A stretch of DNA of 5,401 nt from Alphaproteobacteria bacterium (GCA_028293005.1 JAQGLH010000068.1:1-5401); one strand, 5' to 3'; shown: positions 1 through 5,401, counted from the first letter of the stretch. Program-made: numbers and translations. The notes: generated from the letters alone by a model not told the origin.

Positions 1-80
1 TGGCTTTAGCGCCGCGCCCGCGCCCGTTTCGGGAGTGGCTTTAGCGCCGCGCCGGCGCCCGTTCCGGGAGTGGCTTTAGC
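1..80. repeat. 35-bp tandem direct repeat, two full units plus a 10-bp partial unit
   Basis: Units lie at 1-35 and 36-70 and differ at only two positions (C/G at 19 versus 54, T/C at 29 versus 64). A third copy begins at 71 but matches only the first ten bases, TGGCTTTAGC, up to 80. Each full unit contains a small hairpin, CCCG-TTT-CGGG at 23-33 and CCCG-TTC-CGGG at 58-68; the one change here falls in the loop and leaves the stem intact. The unit length is not a multiple of three and no convincing protein reads through it, so it looks non-coding. It starts at the first base of the window, so the array probably extends further left. It may be an intergenic repeat family or a set of spaced binding sites; the sequence alone does not decide. 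Confidence 0.85.
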
Positions 81-106
81 GGTCGATCCGCACTAGAGTT
101 AGTCGG
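71..106 (+). promoter_or_regulatory. Weak candidate promoter for the ast operon
   Basis: This is the only non-coding stretch immediately before the M20–astA–astB genes. TAGAGT at 94-99 resembles a -10 box. It lies 17 bases after TGGCTT at 71-76, which is a poor -35 match but is part of the third repeat copy. There is no clear Shine-Dalgarno before the ATG at 107, and this -10 box would place the transcript start almost on that ATG, so a leaderless transcript is possible. This is inference from weak matches; the true promoter may lie left of the window. Confidence 0.2.
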
Positions 107-1318
107 ATGAGTGGGCTTTCCGCCAGCGAGGCTGCAGCGCTCGAGCGCTGTGCCGAACGACCGATGCTGGATCAGGTGCAAAGCTGGGCCGCGCTCAATA
201 GCGGCTCCACGAACCCCGGCGGGCTGGCGCAAATGGCGGCTGCGCTCGCCGACGCCTTCGCGGCGCTGCCGGGCGGGCTTGCGTTGCGCGAGGCGGCACC
301 GGTCGAGCTGCTCGACGAGACGGGCCGGGCCCGACCTGTCGAGCACGGGCGCAATCTGCACCTCGCCGTGCGCCCGCACGCGCCGGTGCAGATCCTGCTC
401 ACCGGCCACATGGATACCGTCTTCGCCGCCGACCATCCCTTCCAGACTCTCGATTGGCGCGGCGACGGTGCGCTGCGCGGCCCCGGTGTCGCCGACATGA
501 AAGGCGGCATCGCGGTGATGCTTGCGGCGCTGCAGGCGATCGAAGGCGCGCCGCAGGCCGCGCAGCTCGGCTATGAAGTGGTGATCAACAGCGACGAGGA
601 GGTCGGATCGCCGGGGTCGGCGGCGCTGATCGCGAAGGCCGCGCGCGGCAAGCAGGCCGCGTTCACCTACGAGCCCGCACTGCTGCCCGACGGCACCTTG
701 GCGGGGGCGCGCCCCGGAAGCGGCAATTTCTCGATCCTCGTCGAGGGGCGCAGCGCCCATGCCGGGCGCAACCCCGCGGACGGACGCAACGCGATCGTCG
801 CCGCGGCGGACCTCGCGCTGCGCCTGTCACGCGCGGCCGCGCCGGGCCTTTCGGTCAATCCGGCGCGCATCGACGGCGGCGGCCCGAACAATATCGTGCC
901 GGAGCGGGCGATCCTGAGAGTCAACCTCCGCCCGGCCACCCCAAAAGACCAACGAAGCGCGGAGTAGAAGCTCGCAAGCACGATCGCGGCGATCGCGCGC
1001 GAGCACGATGTCACGGTCACCCTCCACGGCGGCTTCAATCGTCCGCCCAAGCCACTCGACCCGGCTGCGGAGCGGCTGTTCGGCCTGGTTCGCGATTGCG
1101 GCCGCGCGCTTGGCCAGGAGCTCGGCTGGCGGGATACCGGCGGCGTTTGCGACGGCAACAACATCGCGGCGCTCGGCGTTCCGGTCGTCGACACGATGGG
1201 CGCGCGCGGGGGCGCCATCCACAGCGCGGATGAATATCTGATCGTCGAAAGCTTGGCCGAGCGCGCGCAATTGTCCGCCTTGAGCCTGCTCCGCCTCGCT
1301 GCGGGAGGTTTGTCGTGA
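107..1318 (+). pseudogene. M20 family zinc hydrolase (carboxypeptidase G2 / ArgE-DapE type), interrupted by an in-frame amber stop
   Basis: The frame encodes 403 residues from ATG 107 to TGA 1316-1318, broken only by TAG at codon 287 (965-967). Family M20 enzymes are two-zinc hydrolases that cleave N-acyl amino acids or glutamate conjugates. Expected metal and catalytic residues are visible: H101 (GHMDTV), bridging D130 (ADMKGG), general base E164 and ligand E165 (SDEEVG), E189 (YEP), and H218 in the dimerisation domain (SAHAG). Their spacing matches carboxypeptidase G2 as I recall it. The last ligand, H372 (IHSAD), lies after the TAG, so the 286-residue product would lack it and the end of the catalytic domain and should be inactive. 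The downstream part keeps family-like sequence (HGGFNRPP, TGGVCDGNN), so the break is a single nonsense change, recent or a sequencing error. The stop codon overlaps the astA start. A start at ATG 164 (residue 20) is also possible, as the domain begins near there. Its operon position suggests it acts on an AST intermediate such as N-succinylglutamate; that is inference. Confidence 0.85.
1303..1308 (+). promoter_or_regulatory. Ribosome binding site of astA
   Basis: GGGAGG lies six bases before GTG 1315, inside the last codons of the M20 gene. It supports the GTG as the astA start and would allow some independent initiation even when upstream translation stops early at 967. Confidence 0.75.
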
Positions 1319-2334
1319 GCTTTCGCGTCCGCCCCGCCAGCAGCGACGACTTCCAGTCGATCTATGAAATGGCGAAGCTCACCGGCGGCGGCTTCACCAA
1401 TCTTCCGCCCGATCGCGGCGCGCTGGTCGAAAAATTGATACGGTCCGAGGCCGCCTTTTCACGCGAGGCCGATACGCAGGCCGACGATCTGTTCGTGTTC
1501 GTCGTGGAGAATAGCGAGACGGGTCAGGTTCGCGGCACCTGCCAGATCTTCGGAATGATCGGCGCTGAAATGCCGTTCTACAGCTATCGGATCAGCACGC
1601 TCACGCAGACATCGAAAGCGCTCGCGCGGGTGTTCCGCGCAGAAATGCTGACCCTCGTCACCGATTTCGACGGCTCTTCCGAGGTCGGCGGTTTGTTCCT
1701 CCACCCCGGCGAGCGCGCCGGCGGGCTCGGGCTGCTGCTCGCGCGCAGCCGCTATCTGTTCATCAAGACCCACCGCAAGCGCTTCGGCGACCGTCTGATC
1801 GCGGAGCTGCGCGGCGTGATCGACGAAGGCGGCGGATCGCCCTTCTGGGATGCGATCGCCGGCCGTTTCTTCGGCATGAGCTTCCAGGAAGCCGACGAGT
1901 TCAACGCCGCGCACGGCAACCAATTCATCGCCGATCTGATGCCAAAGACGCCGATCTACACCGCGATGCTGCCCGAAAGCGCGCGCACCGTGATGGGCGT
2001 GCCGCACCCCTCGGGCCGCGCCGCGATGAAGATGCTCGAGCATGAGGGCTTCGCTTATGATTGCTACATCGACATCTTCGACGGCGGCCCGACGATGTCG
2101 GTCACGACCGATCAGGTGCGCACCATCCGCGAGGCGCGCGAACTGGTGTTCACCGGCACCAGCGACGAGGTCGGCGGCACTGCCTATCTCGTCGCGGCGG
2201 GCGCCTTTTCGGAATTTTCCGCCTGCTATGGCCACTTCCGGATCGCAGCCGACAACACAGCTTTGCTCGATCCGGCGAGCGCCGCTTTGCTCACGATCAA
2301 GCCCGGCCAGAGCTTCCATGTGATGGGCCGCTGA
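1315..2334 (+). CDS. astA: Arginine N-succinyltransferase (AstA)
   Basis: AstA transfers succinyl from succinyl-CoA to the alpha-amino group of L-arginine, giving N-succinylarginine, the first step of the cytoplasmic AST pathway that uses arginine as nitrogen and carbon source. The protein has 339 residues, close to the roughly 340 usual for the family, so it is full length. Family signatures run throughout: an N-terminal RPASSDD and LTGGGFTNLP (residues 6-31), GGLFLHPGERAGGLG (125-139), IDEGGGSPFWDAI (169-181), FFGMSFQEAD (185-194), QFIADLMPKTPIY (203-215), and HPSGRAAMKMLEHEGF (231-246) followed by YIDIFDGGPT (251-260). The GNAT-like acyltransferase fold is known for the family. The start is GTG 1315, overlapping the TGA of the M20 gene as GTGA and preceded by GGGAGG. 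Its own TGA shares one base with the astB ATG. No frameshift or missing motif is seen. Confidence 0.96.
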   Translation: MSFRVRPASSDDFQSIYEMAKLTGGGFTNLPPDRGALVEKLIRSEAAFSREADTQADDLFVFVVENSETGQVRGTCQIFGMIGAEMPFYSYRISTLTQTSKALARVFRAEMLTLVTDFDGSSEVGGLFLHPGERAGGLGLLLARSRYLFIKTHRKRFGDRLIAELRGVIDEGGGSPFWDAIAGRFFGMSFQEADEFNAAHGNQFIADLMPKTPIYTAMLPESARTVMGVPHPSGRAAMKMLEHEGFAYDCYIDIFDGGPTMSVTTDQVRTIREARELVFTGTSDEVGGTAYLVAAGAFSEFSACYGHFRIAADNTALLDPASAALLTIKPGQSFHVMGR

Positions 2335-3584
2335 TGCTGCGCGAGATCAACTTCGACGGGATCGTCGGGCCGAGCCACAATTATGCCGGGCTGAGCCTTG
2401 GCAACACCGCCTCGACAACCAACGCCGGCAGCGTCTCGTACCCCAAGGCGGCTGCGCTGCAGGGGATTGGGAAAATGCGGCACAATTTGGCGCTCGGGCT
2501 CGCGCAAGGCATCGTCCTGCCCCACCCTCGCCCCAATCAGGCCTGGCTCGCGCAGCTCGGCACAAATGCCGAAGCGGCGCCGGCATCGCTCCGCGCCGCC
2601 GCTTTCTCGGCCTCGGCGATGTGGGCCGCCAATGCGGCGACGATCTCACCGGGCGCGGATACAAGCGACGGCCGCTGCCACCTGACGGTCGCCAACTTGA
2701 GGACGATGGCGCATCGTAGCCATGAGTGGCCGGCGACGCTGGCGCAGCTCAGGCTCGCGTTCGCGGACACGGCCCATTTCGCGGTCCATGATCCGGTCCC
2801 GCCGACCTTCGCCGACGAGGGTGCTGCAAACCACATGCGGATCGCCTCCGCGCATGGCGAGCCTGGCGTCGAGATTTTCGTCTTCGGGCGAAGCGGCGGC
2901 GGATTTCCGGTCCGCCAGCATATCGAGGCAAGCCGCGCGGTGGCGCGGCTGCATGGGCTCGATCCGGAGCGGATTCTCTGCGTGGCGCAATCCGAGCAGG
3001 CGATCGCCGCGGGCGCGTTCCACAACGATGTCGTCGCGGTTGCGAACGAAAATGTGCTGCTCGCGCACGAGCAGGCGTTCGAGGAACGCGATCTTTTCTA
3101 CGTCGCGCTCAAGCGCCTCGCGCCCGAGGTGCAGATCATCGAGGTCCCGGCGAGCGAGGTCAGCCTCGACGAGGCGATCAGAAGCTATTTGTTCAACGCC
3201 CAGCTGGTGACGCTTCCGGAAGACGGAATGGGCCTAATCCTTCCCGGCGAAGTGCGTGAGATTCCGAGCGTGTGGCGCTGGCTCGGGCAATTGGTAGCGG
3301 GGAACGGGCCGATCCGAAGCCTGTTCGTCGTCGATGTGCGCCAGTCGATGGCCAATGGCGGCGGTCCCGCCTGCCTGCGCCTCCGCGTGGTGGCGGATCC
3401 GGCCACGGTCGATCCGCGCTTTCTCGTCGACGAATCGAGGCTCAGCGCAATCGCCTCGGTAATCGATGAACACTGGCCCGACGAAATCGGGCCGGACGAC
3501 CTGCGCGGCCCCGCTCTCGCGGCGCAGCTGGAACGTGCGCGCCTCGCGCTGCTCGATCGCCTCGATCTTAACGAGCTGGCCTGA
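2334..3584 (+). CDS. astB: N-succinylarginine dihydrolase (AstB)
   Basis: AstB hydrolyses N2-succinylarginine to N2-succinylornithine, two ammonia and CO2, the second AST step; it belongs to the guanidine-modifying (amidinotransferase-like) superfamily. The 416 residues are somewhat shorter than the roughly 447 of the E. coli enzyme, mainly at the C-terminus and in small loops. Diagnostic blocks are NFDGIVGPSHNYAGLSLGN (6-24), MWAANAATISPGADT (96-110), HLTVANL (116-122), DEGAANH (161-167), FHNDVVAVAN (229-238), YLFNAQL (285-291) and MANGGGPACLRLRVV (339-353). The catalytic Glu-His-Cys set known from E. coli corresponds to E162, H230 and C347, and the His-to-Cys spacing of 117 equals that of the E. 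coli protein. ATG 2334 was chosen because the conserved N-terminus begins there; the frame is open back to 2061 but that part is astA in another frame. The TGATG overlap and weak Shine-Dalgarno suggest translation coupled to astA. Confidence 0.97.
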   Translation: MLREINFDGIVGPSHNYAGLSLGNTASTTNAGSVSYPKAAALQGIGKMRHNLALGLAQGIVLPHPRPNQAWLAQLGTNAEAAPASLRAAAFSASAMWAANAATISPGADTSDGRCHLTVANLRTMAHRSHEWPATLAQLRLAFADTAHFAVHDPVPPTFADEGAANHMRIASAHGEPGVEIFVFGRSGGGFPVRQHIEASRAVARLHGLDPERILCVAQSEQAIAAGAFHNDVVAVANENVLLAHEQAFEERDLFYVALKRLAPEVQIIEVPASEVSLDEAIRSYLFNAQLVTLPEDGMGLILPGEVREIPSVWRWLGQLVAGNGPIRSLFVVDVRQSMANGGGPACLRLRVVADPATVDPRFLVDESRLSAIASVIDEHWPDEIGPDDLRGPALAAQLERARLALLDRLDLNELA

Positions 3585-3599
3585 CCCGCCCGCGGGTCA
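3582..3599. terminator. Perfect inverted repeat between convergent genes, candidate bidirectional terminator
   Basis: TGACCCGC at 3582-3589 and GCGGGTCA at 3592-3599 are exact reverse complements separated by CC; in RNA the inner pair would open to give a 7-bp stem and a 4-base loop. The left arm begins with the astB stop codon, and the right arm, read on the other strand, begins with the stop codon of the lactonase gene. There is no run of T on either side, so it is not a textbook intrinsic terminator; it may slow polymerase from both directions or protect 3' ends. Confidence 0.5.
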
Positions 3600-4307
3600 T
3601 TCGGCGCTCCAGAAGATGTCGATAGGCGTTTCGAGCTCGGCGAGCAGCCGTCCGACCGGGCTCATCGAGAGCGGACCGTCCTCGATCGCGCGCTCGAGCT
3701 TCTGCTTGTTTTCCTCGCCGTGCAGCACGACCATCACTGCGCGCGCGGCGGAAAGCGCAGCCGCGGTCAGCGTTACCCGGGCGGCCGCCGCCTCGCCCGG
3801 CAAGGGATCGGGGCGCACGCCGACCGCGTGGCGCTCGCGCGGGCCCGAAAGCGCGCGGTCGAGGTCGGGACCCGGCAGCAGGCCGGCAACGTGGCCGTTC
3901 GCATCCATCACCAGGCAGGCGAGATCGAGCGGGCCATCCAGCCGCGCCAGGCGCGCATCGGCCAGGCGACCGGCTTCGCCATAATCGCCGAGCGCCGCTT
4001 CATCGATGAGCGAGACCAGATCGGCGGGCGTGCCGGCGAAAAGCGCCTCGAGGCGGCCGAATTGGCTCTGCGGATCGTCGAGCGCGACCAGCCGGTCGTC
4101 GGTCGGGATCACGGTGACCTTGCTCCAGTCTAACTTGTTCCTGAGCAGCTGCCTGACGATCAGATCGACCGTCGCGCCGCCGGAGACCGCGAGCCTTGCC
4201 CCGCCGTGCGCCTCGAGCGCGCTCTCGATCACGAAGCCGATGTCGCCTGCGGCCTGATCGGCCATTTCCGCGGCGGAGTCGAACTCCCACCATTCAATTT
4301 CGGTCAT
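3597..4307 (-). CDS. pgl: 6-phosphogluconolactonase family protein (Pgl/DevB-like), divergent
   Basis: Pgl hydrolyses 6-phosphoglucono-1,5-lactone to 6-phosphogluconate, between glucose-6-phosphate dehydrogenase and the Entner-Doudoroff or pentose phosphate steps. At 236 residues it has normal length. Visible motifs are the phosphate-loop-like VSGG (41-44), DWSKVTVIPTDDR (60-72), a SQFG segment (81-84) where SN(Y/V) is usual, the histidine loop NGHVAGLLPGPDL (137-149) with the probable catalytic H139, and a C-terminal helix GPLSMSPVGRLL (211-222). DDR instead of DER fits sphingomonad versions as I recall them. The histidine loop is unusual: VMDANGHVAG stands where GMGxDGHTAS is expected, so activity or substrate may differ. 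The start is supported by AAAGG at 4314-4318 on this strand, six bases before the ATG. The gene stands alone, not in a zwf-pgl-edd cluster, and converges on astB with a 12-base gap. The family call is firm; the exact substrate is less certain. Confidence 0.82.
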   Translation of the reverse strand: MTEIEWWEFDSAAEMADQAAGDIGFVIESALEAHGGARLAVSGGATVDLIVRQLLRNKLDWSKVTVIPTDDRLVALDDPQSQFGRLEALFAGTPADLVSLIDEAALGDYGEAGRLADARLARLDGPLDLACLVMDANGHVAGLLPGPDLDRALSGPRERHAVGVRPDPLPGEAAAARVTLTAAALSAARAVMVVLHGEENKQKLERAIEDGPLSMSPVGRLLAELETPIDIFWSAE

Positions 4308-4484
4308 TGCTCACCTTTCCAGCTTGCGGCCCTATGACTTCTATTCCCCGCCACATCAACGCGCCTCGCGCCTCGGGAACGCGCATCGTCGAGCCCATCC
4401 GGCGAGCCGCGCCGGTTAGTTCGCCTTATTTACTGATGCTTAGCCTTGAACGGCTAGAAGAAGGTGCGCGAATGGAGCAATCTT
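4308..4484. other. Divergent intergenic region between the lactonase and PilZ genes
   Basis: This 177-base stretch must hold the promoters of both divergent genes. No full-length gene is seen. The part at 4415-4463 is clearly richer in A/T than its surroundings and is the likeliest place for the PilZ promoter, but I could not assign convincing -35 and -10 boxes. A small inverted repeat, TAGCC at 4441-4445 and GGCTA at 4452-4456 with a six-base loop, sits just upstream of the PilZ translation signals and could form a short RNA hairpin. The Shine-Dalgarno of the lactonase gene (4314-4318, minus strand) lies at the left end. Confidence 0.5.
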
Positions 4485-4540
4485 ATGAGAATCGCCGCCG
4501 AATTGACCGGCGCCGTCGGCGGACAGAAGCGAAGCAGTGA
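4472..4540 (+). other. Possible 22-residue arginine-rich small ORF overlapping the PilZ start
   Basis: ATG 4472 to TGA 4538-4540 encodes a 22-residue peptide containing RRRIDRRRRRT, eight arginines in all. A purine-rich AGAAGG at 4458-4463 lies eight bases before the ATG, a better-placed Shine-Dalgarno than many. The ORF overlaps the beginning of the PilZ gene in another frame. It could be a leader peptide that tunes PilZ translation, or a chance ORF in GC-rich DNA, where arginine codons are common. I favour chance slightly. Confidence 0.2.
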
Positions 4541-4817
4541 CCGCGCGAGTGTTCGCATGTCGGCCGGCTTCCGCGACGGCCCCGAACGAACCAATGTCGA
4601 CGTGATCGATCTGTCGCCCACCGGCGTCAAGATCGAGAGTCATCTCTATCTTAGTCCCGACAGCCTGATCTGGATCAAGCTTCCCGGGCTCGAGGCGTGG
4701 CAGGCGCGCATCGCCTGGGTCCGCCGTCATCAGGCCGGCTGTGAATTCGTGCGCCCGCTCCATCCGGCGGTATTCGAGCGGGTGGTGACGGCATGCAGGG
4801 CAGCAGCGGGACGATAA
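4485..4817 (+). CDS. Single-domain PilZ protein, probable c-di-GMP receptor
   Basis: PilZ domains bind the second messenger cyclic di-GMP and pass the signal to motility, surface polysaccharide or other targets. This 110-residue protein is little more than one PilZ domain. It has the N-terminal RxxxR motif as RSSDR (residues 16-20; RASVR at 20-24 overlaps it) and DxSxxG as DLSPTG (42-47), followed by beta-strand-rich sequence with IWIKLPGLEAW, ARIAWVRR and GCEFVRPLHPAVF, typical of small alphaproteobacterial PilZ proteins. Both ligand motifs are intact, so binding is expected. ATG 4485 is preferred because GGAG at 4474-4477 lies seven bases upstream; GTG 4464 in the same frame would add seven residues and is an alternative. 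No membrane segment or second domain is seen, so its output partner is unknown. It is divergent from the lactonase gene and convergent with the dehydrogenase gene. Confidence 0.88.
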   Translation: MRIAAELTGAVGGQKRSSDRASVRMSAGFRDGPERTNVDVIDLSPTGVKIESHLYLSPDSLIWIKLPGLEAWQARIAWVRRHQAGCEFVRPLHPAVFERVVTACRAAAGR

Positions 4818-4827
4818 GCCCGCTTTT
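4805..4827 (+). terminator. Intrinsic terminator of the PilZ gene
   Basis: AGCGGG at 4805-4810 pairs with CCCGCT at 4819-4824 around an eight-base loop, followed by TTT (4825-4827). The PilZ stop codon TAA (4815-4817) falls in the loop, so the hairpin starts inside the coding sequence. A GC-rich stem plus T-run on the + strand fits a short Rho-independent terminator, placed between two convergent genes only 20 bases apart. Confidence 0.55.
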
Positions 4828-4837
4828 CGCCGCCGGA

Positions 4838-5401
4838 TCAATCCTCGAAGGGTTCGACGGCGGTCCGGCTTCCGGCAAGGAATGAATCGGCGGCGAGCCG
4901 CAGCGGATCGACATCGACCAGCGAGCGCCGCTCGTCGATCAGGTCGACGAAACGCGCATAGATCGAAGGATATTCACCCGGCCCCTGCCCTCGGCGCTCC
5001 TCGCCGTCGATGATCAGCCGCGAGCCGCCGTCGAGCAGCGCAAGAGCGCTTCCGTCGGCGGTGCGGATTTCGATCGTCCAGGCTTCGCCGCCGCTGTGCC
5101 GCCAATCGAACGAGACGCTGAGATCGCCATCGGCGGCCGGACTCATCAGGCGGACTTCGGCGGCGATCGGCGCCTGCCTGTTGCTGGGGAAGAAAAGCTC
5201 CGCCGCCTTGACCGCGAGCGATCCCGGGAAAATCCCGGTGGCGATCGAGAAAGCGTTGATGCCCGGATCGAACACGCCGAAGCCGCCTGCGCTCCAGATC
5301 CATTGCTGGCCGGGATGCCATTTGCGGACATCCTCCTTCCAGACGATCCGCATGCTGGCGACGCGGCGACCGGCGAGCGCCTCCGCTGCGGCGGTGACCG
5401 C
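4838..5401 (-). CDS. L-arabinose/D-galactose 1-dehydrogenase, Gfo/Idh/MocA family (C-terminal part)
   Basis: These NAD(P)-dependent enzymes oxidise an aldose at C1 to its lactone, starting a non-phosphorylating sugar pathway. The frame is open from the TGA at 4838-4840 to the right edge of the window, giving 187 residues; the start and the N-terminal Rossmann domain with the EKP motif lie beyond it. What is visible is the C-terminal substrate domain: VWKEDVRKWHPGQQWIW, then GGFGVFDPGINAFSI, RQAPIAAEV, a FDWRH strand, EYPSIYARFVDL and the closing VDPLRLAADSFLAG...VEPF. This closely resembles Azospirillum L-arabinose 1-dehydrogenase as I remember it. Fragment residues E23, H29, D45 and N49 have the same spacing as the substrate-site Glu, His, Asp and Asn of that enzyme. 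The internal ATG at 5351-5353 is not the start, because homology continues upstream of it. Arabinose versus galactose (or fucose) preference cannot be told from this part. Confidence 0.88.
   Translation of the reverse strand, partial: AVTAAAEALAGRRVASMRIVWKEDVRKWHPGQQWIWSAGGFGVFDPGINAFSIATGIFPGSLAVKAAELFFPSNRQAPIAAEVRLMSPAADGDLSVSFDWRHSGGEAWTIEIRTADGSALALLDGGSRLIIDGEERRGQGPGEYPSIYARFVDLIDERRSLVDVDPLRLAADSFLAGSRTAVEPFED

Noticed and set aside
1..80. CRISPR array
   Set aside because: The 35-bp units are directly adjacent with no spacers, so this is a simple tandem repeat.
41..760. 239-residue minus-strand open frame across the repeat and the M20 N-terminal half
   Set aside because: It runs antisense to conserved M20 zinc motifs and through the 35-bp repeat, is arginine-rich and low in complexity, and has no recognisable domain.
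965..967. TAG as a recoded sense codon (pyrrolysine or programmed readthrough)
   Set aside because: Pyrrolysine is not expected in this kind of organism, position 287 is not a catalytic site of the family, and no readthrough signal is visible. A point mutation or sequencing error is simpler.
1459..2319. Long 286-residue open frame on the minus strand across astA
   Set aside because: astA is unmistakable on the + strand here; the opposite frame is open only because of G/C-ending codons and has no recognisable family motifs.
2061..2333. N-terminal extension of astB into the open frame upstream of 2334
   Set aside because: AstB family similarity begins at MLREINFDG (2334), the upstream part is the astA coding region in another frame, and the length from 2334 fits the family.
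3720..4133. 137-residue + strand open frame inside the lactonase gene
   Set aside because: It is the complement of conserved Pgl motifs on the minus strand and has no family features of its own.
4464..4484. GTG 4464 as the PilZ start
   Set aside because: Possible, but the purine run AAGAAG directly abuts this GTG, too close for good initiation, while ATG 4485 has GGAG seven bases upstream. Kept as an alternative only.

Overview
The window is high-GC bacterial DNA with dense, mostly G/C-ending codons. The protein families and their arrangement suggest an alphaproteobacterium of the sphingomonad type: a short hydrolase–astA–astB cluster, a 6-phosphogluconolactonase with the 'IPTDDR' form of its motif, a small single-domain PilZ protein, and an arabinose/galactose 1-dehydrogenase of the Gfo/Idh/MocA family. 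The taxonomic call is inference from protein character; no rRNA or other marker gene is present.

Region 1 (1-106) is non-coding. It holds a 35-bp tandem repeat (two full units and a 10-bp start of a third) that probably runs off the left edge, followed by a weak candidate promoter. Region 2 (107-3584, + strand) is an arginine-catabolism operon of the arginine succinyltransferase (AST) pathway. It contains an M20 zinc peptidase of the carboxypeptidase G2 / ArgE-DapE type, then astA (arginine N-succinyltransferase), then astB (N-succinylarginine dihydrolase). The three reading frames overlap at their ends (GTGA, then TGATG), which points to translational coupling. The M20 gene is interrupted by one in-frame amber codon at 965-967. 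The frame is otherwise open and conserved up to the natural stop at 1316-1318. An M20 enzyme that cleaves N-acyl-glutamates would be a reasonable substitute for AstE, the usual final enzyme of the pathway, but that is inference.

Region 3 (3582-3599) is a perfect 8-bp inverted repeat between convergent genes, and each arm contains the stop codon of one of them. Region 4 (3597-4307, - strand) is a 6-phosphogluconolactonase homologue with a degenerate active-site loop. Region 5 (4308-4484) is the divergent intergenic space; it holds no full-length gene, only a possible small arginine-rich ORF that overlaps the next gene. Region 6 (4485-4817, + strand) is a single-domain PilZ protein with both c-di-GMP-binding motifs, ending in a hairpin terminator. 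Region 7 (4838-5401, - strand) is the C-terminal part of an L-arabinose/D-galactose 1-dehydrogenase whose start lies beyond the right edge.

AstA and AstB act in sequence: arginine plus succinyl-CoA gives N-succinylarginine, then N-succinylornithine, ammonia and CO2. astC, astD and astE are not in this window. The right half concerns sugar and sugar-lactone oxidation plus a c-di-GMP effector; nothing in the sequence ties it to the arginine genes. I did not find convincing evidence of a wholly new system. The points most worth checking are the broken M20 gene in an otherwise intact ast operon, its possible role as an AstE replacement, the shared-stop palindrome, and the atypical lactonase.
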